NCBI GenBank assembly: GCA_002102555.1 | Contig: MCFL01000037.1 | Span: 186,001 to 250,000 of the forward strand | Length of the DNA stretch: 64,000 bases | DNA from: Catenaria anguillulae PL171 | Lineage: Eukaryota; Blastocladiomycota; Blastocladiomycetes; Blastocladiales; Catenariaceae | Direction: 5' to 3' | In this document: positions 9,927-20,049 of the stretch, piece by piece | Layout of the letters: each line of letters starts with the position of its first letter | How positions within the stretch are numbered: position 1 is the first letter of the stretch | The notes under the pieces: generated by a model | Databases searched by the model: none | Told to the model about the DNA's origin: nothing | What the model saw: only the letters and a program-made list of their open reading frames with translations | Made by a program: the position numbers and the translations under genes

Positions 9927-11306
9927 ATGTCCTCCCCTCTCCAAATCAACCTCATTGAAGCCAACCAAGCCTCGGGCAACGGCATTGGCCAGTTCTCCTC
10001 CACCGGCATTGACGCTTCCGCCCTCGGCCGCATTGCCCCCGGCCAAGATGTCCAGCTCAACGTGATCCAGCAAAACGCCGCCTCGGGCAACAACATTGGC
10101 CAAGCGCAATTCACCAACGTCGACGCCCTTGTGCACAAGATCAACGCCAACCCGAACGTGGGCGATGTCCAAGTCAACTTCATCGGCGCCAACCAGGCCA
10201 GCGGCAACAACATCAACCAGACCCAAGTGGCCGATGTGGGTGTTGCCTCGACTACGGGCAAGGCTTGGGCTTCGCACTCGAGTGGCCACCACGCTCATGG
10301 TGGTTCATCTGGCGACATTCAGACCAACATCATTCAGGCCAACCAGGCATCGGGCAACAACATTGGCCAATCTCAAAACCTCAACGTCGATGTGACTGCC
10401 GTCGGCCAAGGCTCGTCGTGGGGCAACCTGCACCACGGCCACCACCACGGAACCACCTCCGTTGGCGATGTGCAAACCAACGTGATCCAGGCCAACCAAG
10501 CTTCGGGCAACAACATTGGCCAGTTCCAGAATGCCAACGTGGACGTGACCGCCGTCGGCCACTCTGGCCACCACTACAACCACCACTGGTCGTCGACGGG
10601 CGCCACCGGCGACGTCCAAACCAACGTGATCCAGGCCAATCAAGCTTCTGGCAACAACATTGGCCAGACCCAGAATGCCAACATCGACGTAACCGCTGTC
10701 GGCCACTCTGGCCACCACTACAACCACCACCACCACCAGTGGGCGTCGGGCACCAACGGCGATGTCCAAACGAACGTCATTCAAGCCAACCAAGCATCGG
10801 GCAACAACATTGGCCAGTTCCAGAACGCCAACGTGGACGTGACCGCCGTTGGCCACTCTGGCCACCACCACGGCCACCACGGTCACTGGTCGTCGGGCGC
10901 CAACGGTGACGTCCAAACCAACGTGATTCAGGCCAATCAAGCTTCTGGCAACAACATTGGCCAGACCCAGTCTGCCAACGTCAACGTCGATGCATTTGCT
11001 GGCCACAACGGCTGGGCGCACCACCACCAGTCGCACTGGTCCAACGGCGACGTACAAACCAACGTCATTCAAGCCAACCAAGCCTCGGGCAACAACATTG
11101 ATCAGTTCCAAAACGTCGATGTCGACGTCACGGCCGTGGGAACCGGCACAGGCGGCTGGAACCACCACCACCAATGGACGTCGGGCGCCAATGGCGATGT
11201 GCAGACCAATGTCATTCAGGCCAACCAGGCGTCTGGTAACAACATTGGTCAGTTCCAGAATGCCGATGTGGATGTCGCTTCGTTTGTTGCTCCTGCTGGC
11301 TGTTAG
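9927..11306 (+). CDS. Ten-repeat NQASGNNIGQ protein with His-rich linkers
   Basis: A 459-residue protein from the ATG after ATCACC (9927). It is made almost entirely of ten repeats of 36-51 residues. Each has a core DVQTNVIQANQASGNNIGQ, then a short FQNANVDVTAVG strand segment, then a variable linker. Linkers of repeats 3-9 are rich in His, Gly, Trp and Ser (for example HHYNHHHHQW). The first repeat starts at residue 4 and the last ends in APAGC. No signal peptide or membrane segment is visible. The alternating N/Q/polar strand pattern suggests a beta-solenoid or amyloid-like fold, and the His clusters suggest metal binding. Both are inferences. I do not recognise a named family. The first three repeats are the most diverged and the central ones nearly identical, so the array has grown by internal duplication. 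Confidence 0.85.
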   Translation: MSSPLQINLIEANQASGNGIGQFSSTGIDASALGRIAPGQDVQLNVIQQNAASGNNIGQAQFTNVDALVHKINANPNVGDVQVNFIGANQASGNNINQTQVADVGVASTTGKAWASHSSGHHAHGGSSGDIQTNIIQANQASGNNIGQSQNLNVDVTAVGQGSSWGNLHHGHHHGTTSVGDVQTNVIQANQASGNNIGQFQNANVDVTAVGHSGHHYNHHWSSTGATGDVQTNVIQANQASGNNIGQTQNANIDVTAVGHSGHHYNHHHHQWASGTNGDVQTNVIQANQASGNNIGQFQNANVDVTAVGHSGHHHGHHGHWSSGANGDVQTNVIQANQASGNNIGQTQSANVNVDAFAGHNGWAHHHQSHWSNGDVQTNVIQANQASGNNIDQFQNVDVDVTAVGTGTGGWNHHHQWTSGANGDVQTNVIQANQASGNNIGQFQNADVDVASFVAPAGC

Positions 11307-11547
11307 ATTCACTTTTCACTTGCGCTTTGTATATTTTCACTGCTGTACATTGTACATACTTGCTTGCTTGCATATTTTCAATACACTCCCATACTCTTGC
11401 ATTCGTGACGCAGCAGCCAAACTGACGTGCTTGAGAAAGCGCGCATCTGAGGTAAGAACGCAAATTGCTCGAGTCGACTTGATCACTCGTCAACACCAAT
11501 GAATTACTGAACTATAAATTGACGAGAAGCGAGAAAAAAAAAAAACA

Positions 11548-13482
11548 ATGTTAAACCAGGCAATGAAACGATCCGAGCCCAATGCATCAGGGTATCCACA
11601 TGCGCAGCTCATTCCCACACGCATGCTTGTGCTGACCGACTTTGCTGCATGATCACGATCCTGTCGCAGGGACCAACCCGAACGTGTGATACGGTTTCGT
11701 ACTGCGCTCAAGAATACCGTGTACGATGTGATGCGGGATCGCGGGTGGAAAGAGACCGAGAGGTTTGCATCTGCTTCGTTCGCCATTCACTTGCGTTTTC
11801 TGGTTGCAAACATGGTCGCGGCTCATCCCATGACTCCGCAATTGTTATGAATAGTGAGACCGAATGGGACTTTTTCTGGTGTGATATCCACTGGCTCCAC
11901 GAGTTCTACGACGGATTGTACTTGCGTGAGGATCAAAAGATCAATCATTTCAAGAATCACTATGAGGTACCGAGCTGTTGCTGCTCGCTCAACTCGCGTC
12001 ATTCCCACACCTTCTGACCAACCACGATTCCGCGTCCTCGCACTTCACAGCTCACGCGCAAGGACTTGCTAGTGAAAAACATGAAGCGCATGCTGAAGGA
12101 AACCTCCAAACTGCCCGCTCGCCAGGGCGGTGGTAAAGAGGTTGCTGTGCGGTACGACCGCATCGCGAAATCGTTTGTGCTGCCACAGGAACACGCCCTG
12201 TTTCAAGAAGAGTTCAAGCGCAATGCCGGGACCGTGTGGATCATGAAGCCTGTCGGCAAGGCTCAGGGGCGCGGCATCTTTTTGATCAACAAGATGTCGC
12301 AGGTGAATGGGTGGCGCAAGGACCCGAGGTTGATGGCCAGAGGAGAGAATGGCGAGCCGGTGGAAGGCCCAGAGGCGTACATTGTGCAGCGGTACATTGA
12401 TCGGCCGTATTTGATTGGTGGTATGTGGCCGGTATACTTGCCTTGATGCTTCCCAGGATGGCGTTGACAGTTGACGTGGTTGCTCTCGCGAATGCAGGCA
12501 AAAAGTTTGATATTCGCGCCTACACACTCGTCACGTCGTGGAACCCTCTGACAGTCTACATTCACCGCCACGCCTTTTGCCGCTTTTCCAACACGCCGTT
12601 CAGCATGGATGCCAAGGATATTTCCAACATGTGTATGGAACATGTGAATTCGCATCTTCCTCGTAGCCTGATCGTGAACGACTGACATTGGATGGATGAA
12701 TTCCCCATGATTTCCCAGATATTCACGCGACCAACGTGGCGATTCAAAAGACGGCGCCCAACTACGACGGCAGCAAGGGATGCAAATGGCTCATCCGCAA
12801 CTTGAAAACCTACCTTCTATCAAAGCACGGCGAGGAACCCGTCCGCACCTTGTTCAACGATATTGAGGAGCTCATGGTTCGTGCCCTTGTGTCGGTGCAA
12901 AAGATCATGATCAACGACAAGCACTGCTTTGAATTGTACGCTCCCGCCGCCCATTCATTGACTTGGGCAGTCAGCTACGCTTACCGAATCGCCGCTCTAT
13001 TGTGCACCACAGGTACGGCTACGACATCCTCATTGACCAAGACCTGCGCCCGTGGCTGCTTGAAATCAACGCGTCGCCGTCGCTGTCAGCCGAGACCCAG
13101 TGGGACTATGACCTCAAGTACGGATTGTTGAACGACGCCTTTGACGTGGTGGACTTGGAAGGCCGCTTCAGTTCAAGCAATGGGACGACAGGGAGTGGGA
13201 GTGGTGTAAGTGATTCGTCAGCGGCGCCTCGAACGCGGGTTGGTGGGTTCGATTTGGTTTACCGAGACGGTCCAATTCCGCATCAGAATGCAAGTGTTTA
13301 CGAAACATACTTGGGTGCGTTAAATCACTTTCTTTCTAGCTGCTTCATATCCTGATAAGCATTGTTTTACAGGTGCATATCATCCCATCAAGCCGTCGCC
13401 CCGCAAGTTTGGCCGCCGCAAGCGGCCGCCACAGCAACCGGGAACAAGTCCATCGCCGCTCAGCCAAGCTTCAACACCTTGA
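11548..13482 (+). CDS. TTLL9: Tubulin polyglutamylase TTLL9-like
   Basis: Eight exons: 11548-11591, 11670-11762, 11855-11966, 12051-12420, 12498-12632, 12719-12935, 13013-13314 and 13373-13482. The seven introns are 58-92 bp and all phases fit, giving 460 residues, close to animal TTLL9. Colinear landmarks of the tubulin-tyrosine-ligase-like ATP-grasp fold are IRFRTALKNTVYDVMRDRGW, EWDFFWCDIHWL, TWIMKPVG-type WIMKPVGKAQGRGIFL, YIVQRYIDRPYLIGGKKFD, YIHATNVAIQKT, KHCFELYGYDILIDQD and WLLEINASPSL. The family adds glutamate side chains to tubulin, and TTLL9 acts on axonemal microtubules. This is the best sign in the window that the organism builds a flagellum. The tail is short, basic and Pro-rich. 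The start codon (short first exon MLNQAMKRSEPNAS) is inferred from phase only; the rest is well supported. Confidence 0.92.
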
Positions 13483-13865
13483 GTGTGCCCAACATCAGCT
13501 GAACGATATGCTCGCAGTTTACGTATACATGAAAAGTAACCGTGTATATGGCGATGCTAGACCGGATGAGGATAAAACAAGTTGACAAAGTACAGATGAG
13601 AAAAAGTATAACTCAAAGAACTGAACACACGAAAAGCGAAAACAACAGGCCGGCGTGAATGACTACCAACTAAAGAACGGATGACTACTAGACAAACCGA
13701 GTACAAAAGGGGAGAGAATGCGAAGGGGAATCTACCTGTACAGTTGCATGGGAAGGATCGAGTCGCAGGACGGAGCAGCACATGATATGTAGAGCGGACG
13801 CGAGGTGGGTGACGAGTGCAAACAACAGTGACAACAACGAACAAACGACGCGAGTCGTGGGGGCC
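13483..13865. other. Convergent intergenic region TTLL9/DnaJ
   Basis: About 380 bp between the stop codons of two convergent genes. I see only 3' untranslated sequence and no further gene. Confidence 0.6.
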
Positions 13866-15646
13866 TTATTGCTGAGCGCAACCGGGTGGATGACCATGCA
13901 TGTGATCATCGTCGTCACTCCACTCCTCGGAGTCTGAGTGCGCAGCGCCATGGTGGCTGCGGTACTCTGTCCGGTTGGCAGCGCTTTCCAACGTGACTGG
14001 GTCCACAATCGCATCCTTTGCCGGCTTGGCGTACTTGCGTCCTGCCGGAAACAGGTCGCGCAACTGGTCGAGCTTCTCGGGCGATGCCCACAAGTCGCGC
14101 GGGAACTCGACATCGAATCGAATAAACAAGTCGCCTTTGTCGCCCGACCGCTTCACGCGCGGCATGCCCTCGCCCTCGACACGCTTGACATCCCTGGGCT
14201 TGATGACGTGCCCCGCCGGATGCGTAATCTCAATGTACCGGCCGTCGAGATGCTTGATGTGGCGAGTGAACCCGCAAAGCGCCTCAGACAAGCTAATCTC
14301 CAAGTCAGTTTCGAGATCGTCGCCCACAACCGTAAACACGGGATGCTCCTTGACGTTGAGCACAATGACCACGTCGCCGGGCTGGGTGCCAGGCTCCTGG
14401 TCGGCCTCGCCCTTGAGCGTGATTTTGGATCCGTCGCGCATGCCCTTTTCCACACGAATCTCGACCGTCTTGGTTTCGGATTGCACGCGCTTGCCCTTGC
14501 ACTTTTTGCACTTGTCTTTGTTGGCCATGGTTTCGCCCGACCCGTGGCATGTTTGGCACTCGACCACAGCTTGTGTGTACATGCCGGGGCCAACGGGGCG
14601 CACGACCGTCTTGTGGCCCTTGCCTTCACATCCGCCGCACCGCTTGAGGTTCTTGCCACCCTTTCTGTGCACGGAAAAAAAAAAAGTTCCGGCATGACAG
14701 TTAGCGCGAGTCAAAAGAAAACGCAAGAAAATGGGAGTGCGCACCCCTTGCAGGAACTGCAAATGACATCCTTGGTCAAGGACTGCTTGAGCACCTTGCC
14801 ATTGTACAAATCCTCGAGTGTCACTGACAGATCGACGCGCACGTTGGAGCTGCGACGAGGCCCGCGCTGACCGCCACGACCGCCACGGCCACCACCCGAC
14901 TCGAAGTGGAACCCGCCAGGACCGCCACCCATGAACGCTTCGAACAGGTCGTGGACGTCAAACTGTGGGTATACAACAGGGGACGAGTCTGATTGAGCAA
15001 AGCGAATGAATCTACCAAGAGAGACAACAAAGATTTCGTACCGGTCCGTCGCCTGGGAATCCTCCGCCACCATTCATGCCCTCTTCGCCAAAGCGGTCGT
15101 ACATTTCACGCTTTTCCGGATCCGAGAGAATTTCGTACGCTTGACTGTTGGATTTCGCGAACCGGCAATGAGTCAGCATCCGCGAAGATGATGCGATGGA
15201 TTCAACACACTAAAGTGTACCTGACTTCCTTGAAGCGGTCTTCTGCATCAGCGTCGCCAGAGTTCTTGTCAGGGTCTGCGAATAACGAGACAAGTGGAGT
15301 CAGGAAACATCGTCACGAGAATGAGCACACATCGGAACTGAGGATGAACGTACGATACTTCAAGGCGAGCTTGCTGGAAGGTAGAAGAAAACGAAAAAGA
15401 AGCAGAAAGATGACAAGATAAGTAACACTCGTCGTGTGGACTTAACAAGCGTAAAAACTGACGTTGCGTACCGGTAAGCCTACTTGCCGTCAGGTGAGGT
15501 TGAGGTGACGGACAACAGAGTATTCTTCGGTCAGATTTCAAAGCATGCTTGATTGCGGCACTGGGCGACCAACGTGCCTTCTTGAGCTCATCGTCGGAGG
15601 CGCCAGGGCTCACACCGAGGATATCGTAAAGGCGGGTTTCAGACAT
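13866..15646 (-). CDS. Class A DnaJ (Ydj1/DNAJA-type) Hsp40 co-chaperone
   Basis: Seven exons read from 15646: 15578-15646, 15472-15479, 15354-15373, 15221-15275, 15042-15144, 14745-14962 and 13866-14664, giving 423 residues. The assembled J-domain reads ELKK-AYR-KLALKY-HPDKN, so the 8-nt second exon restores Ala-Tyr plus part of Arg, and the HPD triad that stimulates Hsp70 ATPase is intact. Intron 1 appears to be of GC-AG type (AAG|GCACGT). A Gly-rich region follows, then four zinc-finger repeats ([31 protein letters not shown]) and the two substrate-binding barrels. The protein ends in Cys-Ala-Gln-Gln, a CaaX box predicted to be farnesylated as in Ydj1, anchoring it at ER or cytosolic membranes. 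It presents unfolded clients to Hsp70. Confidence 0.93.
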
Positions 15647-16056
15647 GGCTGATAAGGGTAAAGTGAGCAGCTGTTGGTTGGACTTGGCAGTCGGTTGGTC
15701 GGCTGGTACTGGCCTGTCGGTGGCAAAAGAGGCGCAGGTGCGTTGGAGCTCGGTCGGGTCGGGAGAGGAGCAAGCCGTCAATGAAGATTGAATGCGGCGA
15801 GTCTTGTGAGCATGCAGAGCGAATTCGTAGCGAGCGTCCAGACAATTTTTTTCTTCTTCAACTCTTAATTTCTCGACGGAATGGGATCGCCATCTTCATG
15901 TCAGCCAGACGATCGGCGGCCCATTGTGCCATCAATTCACTGTTCAGTGCGCTGCTCTGCTCGCGATCGCAGCTTGGACTTGAAATGTACTGCTGCTATG
16001 AACCGATGAATCCGCTTATCACTCTCTGAAACTCGCCCAAGCCGCCCGCCTACACA
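15647..16056. promoter_or_regulatory. Shared divergent promoter region DnaJ/LSM2
   Basis: About 410 bp between two divergent start codons. No gene is seen; it must hold both promoters. No individual site could be recognised with confidence. Confidence 0.5.
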
Positions 16057-16535
16057 ATGGTATTCACTTGCAGGCATTCCGGAGACAAATCTCACGCCAA
16101 CATGCAACGGATCATCTCTTTGCGCTTGCACGTAATCTGACTCCTCAACATTTTGCCACCTCTGTCCCCCACCAGCTCTTCTACTCCTTCTTCAAGTCTT
16201 TGGTCAACCAAGAAGTCACTGTTGAACTGAAAAACGACATGTCAATCAAGGGCACCATCCAATCCGTCGACCAGTTTCTCAACATCAAGCTCGACAAGGT
16301 CCAAGTCCAAGATACGGCGCGGTATCCTCACGTGGTTCGTCCCTCTTCATCCTGCGGGACTTCCGTGTGCAACATGACTGACATTGCCTCTCTGTCCGTT
16401 AAGATGACGCTCAAGAACTGCTTCATTCGCGGGTCGACTGTTCGCTACGTGCATCTCAACCCAAAAGACGTGGACGTGCAGTTGATGCAGGACGCAACTC
16501 GGCGCGAAGCATCTGCAACAGCAACTCGCAAGTGA
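16057..16535 (+). CDS. LSM2: U6 snRNA-associated Sm-like protein LSm2
   Basis: Three exons, 16057-16059, 16176-16334 and 16404-16535, encode 97 residues, within two of the human length. The ATG alone seems to form the coding part of exon 1, because LFYSFFKSL, which directly follows Met in LSm2 proteins, comes straight after the acceptor CCACCAG. Sm1 (VTVELKNDMSIKGTIQSVDQFLNIKL) and Sm2 (LKNCFIRGSTVRYV) motifs are complete. LSm2 is a subunit of the LSm1-7 ring (cytoplasmic mRNA decay) and the LSm2-8 ring (U6 snRNA 3' end binding and splicing). The second intron is 69 bp, keeps frame if retained, and has a TGACTGAC branch-like sequence. Confidence 0.93.
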
Positions 16536-16953
16536 TTTATGGTGGCTTGTGTCATAGTGGATCGTTGTACATAATACCTGCTTTCTGTGTGTCGAGCGCA
16601 AAGGATCCATTTCAGTTATCATTGTGTTGGTTGGTTGGTTGGTTGCAAGGCCTTGATCTTGAGCTAATCGGTTGCATGTGAGAATGGCCATGACTTACGG
16701 TAGGCGGCCGCCTGCTCGAGAAACAAGGATTGGGCCTTGACGCTCGCACGCAGCACATCGATATCGCATACAAATGTGAGTTTACTTTTTGGATCCGAGA
16801 CAGACAGAGGCGTCGCCTTGTTATCGCAAGTTCGTGCAGCTGACCCGCCACGCACACCATCCTCCCCTCGCAGCTCACGTACAGGTCACTTGTTCGTGTG
16901 CAGACGTATATTCATGCAATGAAACAAGCCCACAAAAGCTACCGCATTACGCA
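16536..16953. other. Intergenic region LSM2 to ankyrin-like gene A
   Basis: About 420 bp. It contains a short TTGG tandem run (about 16626-16645) and an open frame continuous with gene A that lacks an ATG. I see no further gene. Confidence 0.5.
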
Positions 16954-19050
16954 ATGGCAGACTCACCGATGCTGATCCTCGAACTGGTCGGCCCGATCCT
17001 TTCGCACGCCATTCGACTTGTCCGCCCTCGCCACCTCGACCAATCCCAACATCTTGCCCAAATCCTCAATGTCATTCCTCGCTCCTACATGCCCACGGTT
17101 ACTGATACGGCAATCATGGTCATGCCCTGGATCGATACCGAGTTCGCATGCAAGCTGGGCGACCTGTGGTTACTCGACATTCTTCACGATCGCCTTGCCC
17201 GTTCGCCCACGTGCCGGCCGCTGGACTTTGCAGCCGATCGGGCGTTGCGCATGGCCGCCCACGCCGGCCACGTACATGTCTTGGACTGGTGGTTGGTTCG
17301 CTTTGCAAAGTTGGATTACGCAAGCGACAATGCGATTCTCATGTCGAGCTGTCGGTCTGGAAATCTGAATGTCCTGCAATGGTGGATGCGGGTTCCAAGG
17401 GCAAACAAGATGTATGGAGCGGGCTGGGCAATTGAAATCGCAACCAAGAGCGGCCACATTGACATCCTCGAGTGTTTTCGGGCGAATGGGTTCACGTTTT
17501 CGTACCTGTGCTATGAGCCGGAAGACGTGGTTTTGAATCAACATGTGCATGTCGTGAAGTGGTGGATCGAGCACGACTTGCTTGCCAAGTTTCCCAAGCA
17601 AATGTTGAAATACGCCATGGTGGCTGCCTTGATTCAAGGCGACCGCCAAACGCTCGACGTATTGTTGGCCACACCCGATATTGAGACACGGTTCAAGGAT
17701 TCGGAAATTGCGCACATCGCCTCGTTCGCGTGTGCGACGGGCGACCTTGAGTTTATCAATCATTGCCACCGCCTCTGCCCAGGCGGCATCCCGGAGCCCA
17801 TCAGTTACATTGTTGCGAGCGCATTTGGCGATGGCGGACACTTGCATGTCTTGGACTGGTTGGTCAAGCACAATGCACCGTATGCTCATGTCAAACTCAC
17901 ATATCCAGACTGGCGACTTCTCGACGAGCGCATGGTCAAGCAGGTTGATTTGTCCATGATGCGTCGGATTGCGCTCGAGTTCAGCCCATTCTTTTTTGCA
18001 ATTGCAAAAGGCCACCTTGCAGTCCTTGATTGGCTTCAAGCGCATTCCTTCGCTCCCTCTTTGCAAGGAGACAAGTATGCTCTTCAATTTGCATCAGCAC
18101 CGACCCTGGACTGGATTCAGACACATCAACCCGACCTTTTGGCAGTGGCCGACGTAGATGTGTGCTTGCAACACGCTTCAAAGGTTGGCGACGTTGGTGT
18201 GCTTGATTGGTGGGCGAGGCAGGTCGGGTTGGACAGCAAAATGACACGGCCCGTTTCACTGCGTGAAGCGCCGGTTGCAGTGTGGGAATGGTGGGTCAAG
18301 TCTGGATTACCATTTCACTTTCACGAGCCCGGCGACCGCGCGCGGCGGTTTGATTCTCCACCTCCCCTCAATGTGTGCGAATGGCTGTTGCGAAATGGTC
18401 AATTGCCCATGTGGAAGCTGCCCGAGTGGATTACCAAGGTTGGCTATTCTGCCCAGGACGATAGCTTTCTGTCATGGCTTGACGCACATGACCTGATTCA
18501 GCCTTTGCTTGAGACAATGCAGGAGCAGCATTGGCCAATGCATACGAACGACTCGTCAAGTCTCACTTGGACGAGTCTGCTTTGGTGGATGGACAAGGTC
18601 GGCCCGCGATTCAAGGATCTGCTGCAACAGATTCCATTGTCCTTTACCAACACGCTCATGCTGGATTACATTTGGAAAGCGTGTGGCAAAGGCAACAGCA
18701 TCTCGCTCGATGGTGACCGGCTGTCGCTGTGGAACGGGCACCGTGCACTCGAATGGGGATTGGCGGCGGGGGTCAGCATTCACCACAAGTTTGCATTCAA
18801 GAACGCGACCAGCGGCGCGCAAGACAACAGCTGTCTGGAGACTCTGGAATGGTGGTGCAAGAATCGGGTGCTCATACAACCGGCCATTCCAAAAGCGCGC
18901 AGCGTGGCCAAGCTTTGCCGGGGCAACGAGGAAGTGTGGGCGTGGTGGGAAAGGTCAGGGCTGTTGTCGGACATTGCAGACGTTGCCAACGAGCTGGACG
19001 ATATTTTCATGACTGAAGAACCAAGCGAGGATTCCGAGTTGGACGATTGA
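16954..19050 (+). CDS. Ankyrin-like V-L-D-W-W repeat protein, copy A
   Basis: One exon of 698 residues from the ATG at 16954; the frame is open further upstream but without ATG. It is built of degenerate ankyrin-type units in which a helix starting with Ala/Gly and His/Asn is followed by VLDWW, VLQWWM, ILECF or VLDWLV. The N-terminal 80 residues (LILELVGPILSHAIRLV..) correspond to the leucine-rich N-terminal module of the other copies but are the most diverged. The C-terminus keeps WAWWERSGLLS, the family's terminal motif, then an acidic tail. No signal peptide or membrane segment is seen. Such repeats bind proteins, but partners are unknown. It lies apart from the main cluster, separated by SGT1 and an RS/polyQ gene, and looks like the oldest local member. 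Confidence 0.8.
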   Translation: MADSPMLILELVGPILSHAIRLVRPRHLDQSQHLAQILNVIPRSYMPTVTDTAIMVMPWIDTEFACKLGDLWLLDILHDRLARSPTCRPLDFAADRALRMAAHAGHVHVLDWWLVRFAKLDYASDNAILMSSCRSGNLNVLQWWMRVPRANKMYGAGWAIEIATKSGHIDILECFRANGFTFSYLCYEPEDVVLNQHVHVVKWWIEHDLLAKFPKQMLKYAMVAALIQGDRQTLDVLLATPDIETRFKDSEIAHIASFACATGDLEFINHCHRLCPGGIPEPISYIVASAFGDGGHLHVLDWLVKHNAPYAHVKLTYPDWRLLDERMVKQVDLSMMRRIALEFSPFFFAIAKGHLAVLDWLQAHSFAPSLQGDKYALQFASAPTLDWIQTHQPDLLAVADVDVCLQHASKVGDVGVLDWWARQVGLDSKMTRPVSLREAPVAVWEWWVKSGLPFHFHEPGDRARRFDSPPPLNVCEWLLRNGQLPMWKLPEWITKVGYSAQDDSFLSWLDAHDLIQPLLETMQEQHWPMHTNDSSSLTWTSLLWWMDKVGPRFKDLLQQIPLSFTNTLMLDYIWKACGKGNSISLDGDRLSLWNGHRALEWGLAAGVSIHHKFAFKNATSGAQDNSCLETLEWWCKNRVLIQPAIPKARSVAKLCRGNEEVWAWWERSGLLSDIADVANELDDIFMTEEPSEDSELDD

Positions 19051-19404
19051 AGAATGTCGGGTGTGCATAAAGCAAGTTATGTATTGTGTTGAATGTTCTT
19101 TCCATTTCGGCTGAGGACATGTCTACATCTTGAATTGCGGCATGCTACGGCGCATTTGATGTCCTAGCACTATAGCCTGCGCTCATCTCTTGCAGTGCAA
19201 TCAGTCAATGCGGCGCCGGCCCGACCAACCGACGCCCAGTTGCAAACCAATCAATGTCACCACTAAGGCCAAAGATAAATACATAAGAAACATGACTTGC
19301 TCCAAATCATGACAAGAACAGCGGCATCATGACGACAATCGCGACAACAACAGCGCTCGTGGTATAACAAAAACCAGACGGTTGAGGAAAGTATCAATGT
19401 GTTT
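19051..19404. other. Convergent intergenic region
   Basis: About 350 bp between the stop codons of copy A and SGT1. Only 3' untranslated-type sequence is seen. Confidence 0.5.
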
Positions 19405-20049
19405 TCACTGCATGTAGGGCTTGGCCTCCATGCCCTCTGGCGGCTTGGTCTCGACCTTGCCCTTGCCCACCTCGTCCCACGACGTTGACAAGGCGGTGCC
19501 GTTGGATTCCGTGTAAGACTTGATCATGGCCTTGCGCGTGTTCTCGTCGGCATTCTTGTAAATGTCCTGGAACAGTTTCATGAGCGCAGCATCGCCCTCG
19601 GGCTTGTCTTCCTCCTTTGTCACCTCCTTTGCAACCTTGTCCCAATCCTTTGGTCCCGACTTTGAGCTGGACGGGTAACTCTTGGCAGCAGCCGTGGTGG
19701 AAGCAAGCACGGGCGCGGCAAGCGGGTCGTCGCCCTCAAGCACGGTCCATTTCACGCCGAGATCGACCTTGGCGAGTGAGATTTCAATCTTTGTGCCGAG
19801 GACCTTGTGGCGCGACTGGGCAGGGTCGACCTTGTGTGCGAGGTCGAGCTCGAGCGTGTACTCTGAGCCGGTTGGCAGCGGGACAGAGACGGAGAGGGTA
19901 GAGTCGGTGACTTGGACCGAGGTGGTGTCCTTGGGGGCGTTCTTGATGAAGATGGAGACGACGACTTGCGAGTCGGTCTGGTACCACTCGTGGCGGACGC
20001 GGTTTTGAGGGGTGTCGATGGGCGTGGGGGTGGCAGTGCTCGACATCAT
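19405..20049 (-). CDS. SGT1-like Hsp90 co-chaperone (CS-SGS, no TPR)
   Basis: One exon of 214 residues, starting with two Met codons. A CS/p23-like domain spans about residues 17-105 (RHEWYQTDSQVVVSIFIKN to EISLAKVDLGVKWTVLEG). An SGS domain follows (about 125-214; YPSSSKSGPKDWDKVAKEV, then ALMKLFQDIYKNADENTRKAMIKSYTESNGTALSTSW). SGT1 bridges Hsp90 to SKP1/SCF ligases, kinetochore assembly factors and, in plants and animals, NLR sensors. The usual N-terminal TPR domain is absent and no upstream exon encoding one was recognised, as in the short forms known from some lineages. The neighbouring RS/polyQ gene is divergently transcribed. Confidence 0.9.
   Translation of the reverse strand: MMSSTATPTPIDTPQNRVRHEWYQTDSQVVVSIFIKNAPKDTTSVQVTDSTLSVSVPLPTGSEYTLELDLAHKVDPAQSRHKVLGTKIEISLAKVDLGVKWTVLEGDDPLAAPVLASTTAAAKSYPSSSKSGPKDWDKVAKEVTKEEDKPEGDAALMKLFQDIYKNADENTRKAMIKSYTESNGTALSTSWDEVGKGKVETKPPEGMEAKPYMQ

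Noticed and set aside
10305-11312. 335-codon minus-strand open frame rich in Val and Asn
   Set aside because: It is the antisense of the tandem repeat gene. Repeated DNA keeps the opposite frame open and the plus-strand reading has the coherent repeats and start context.
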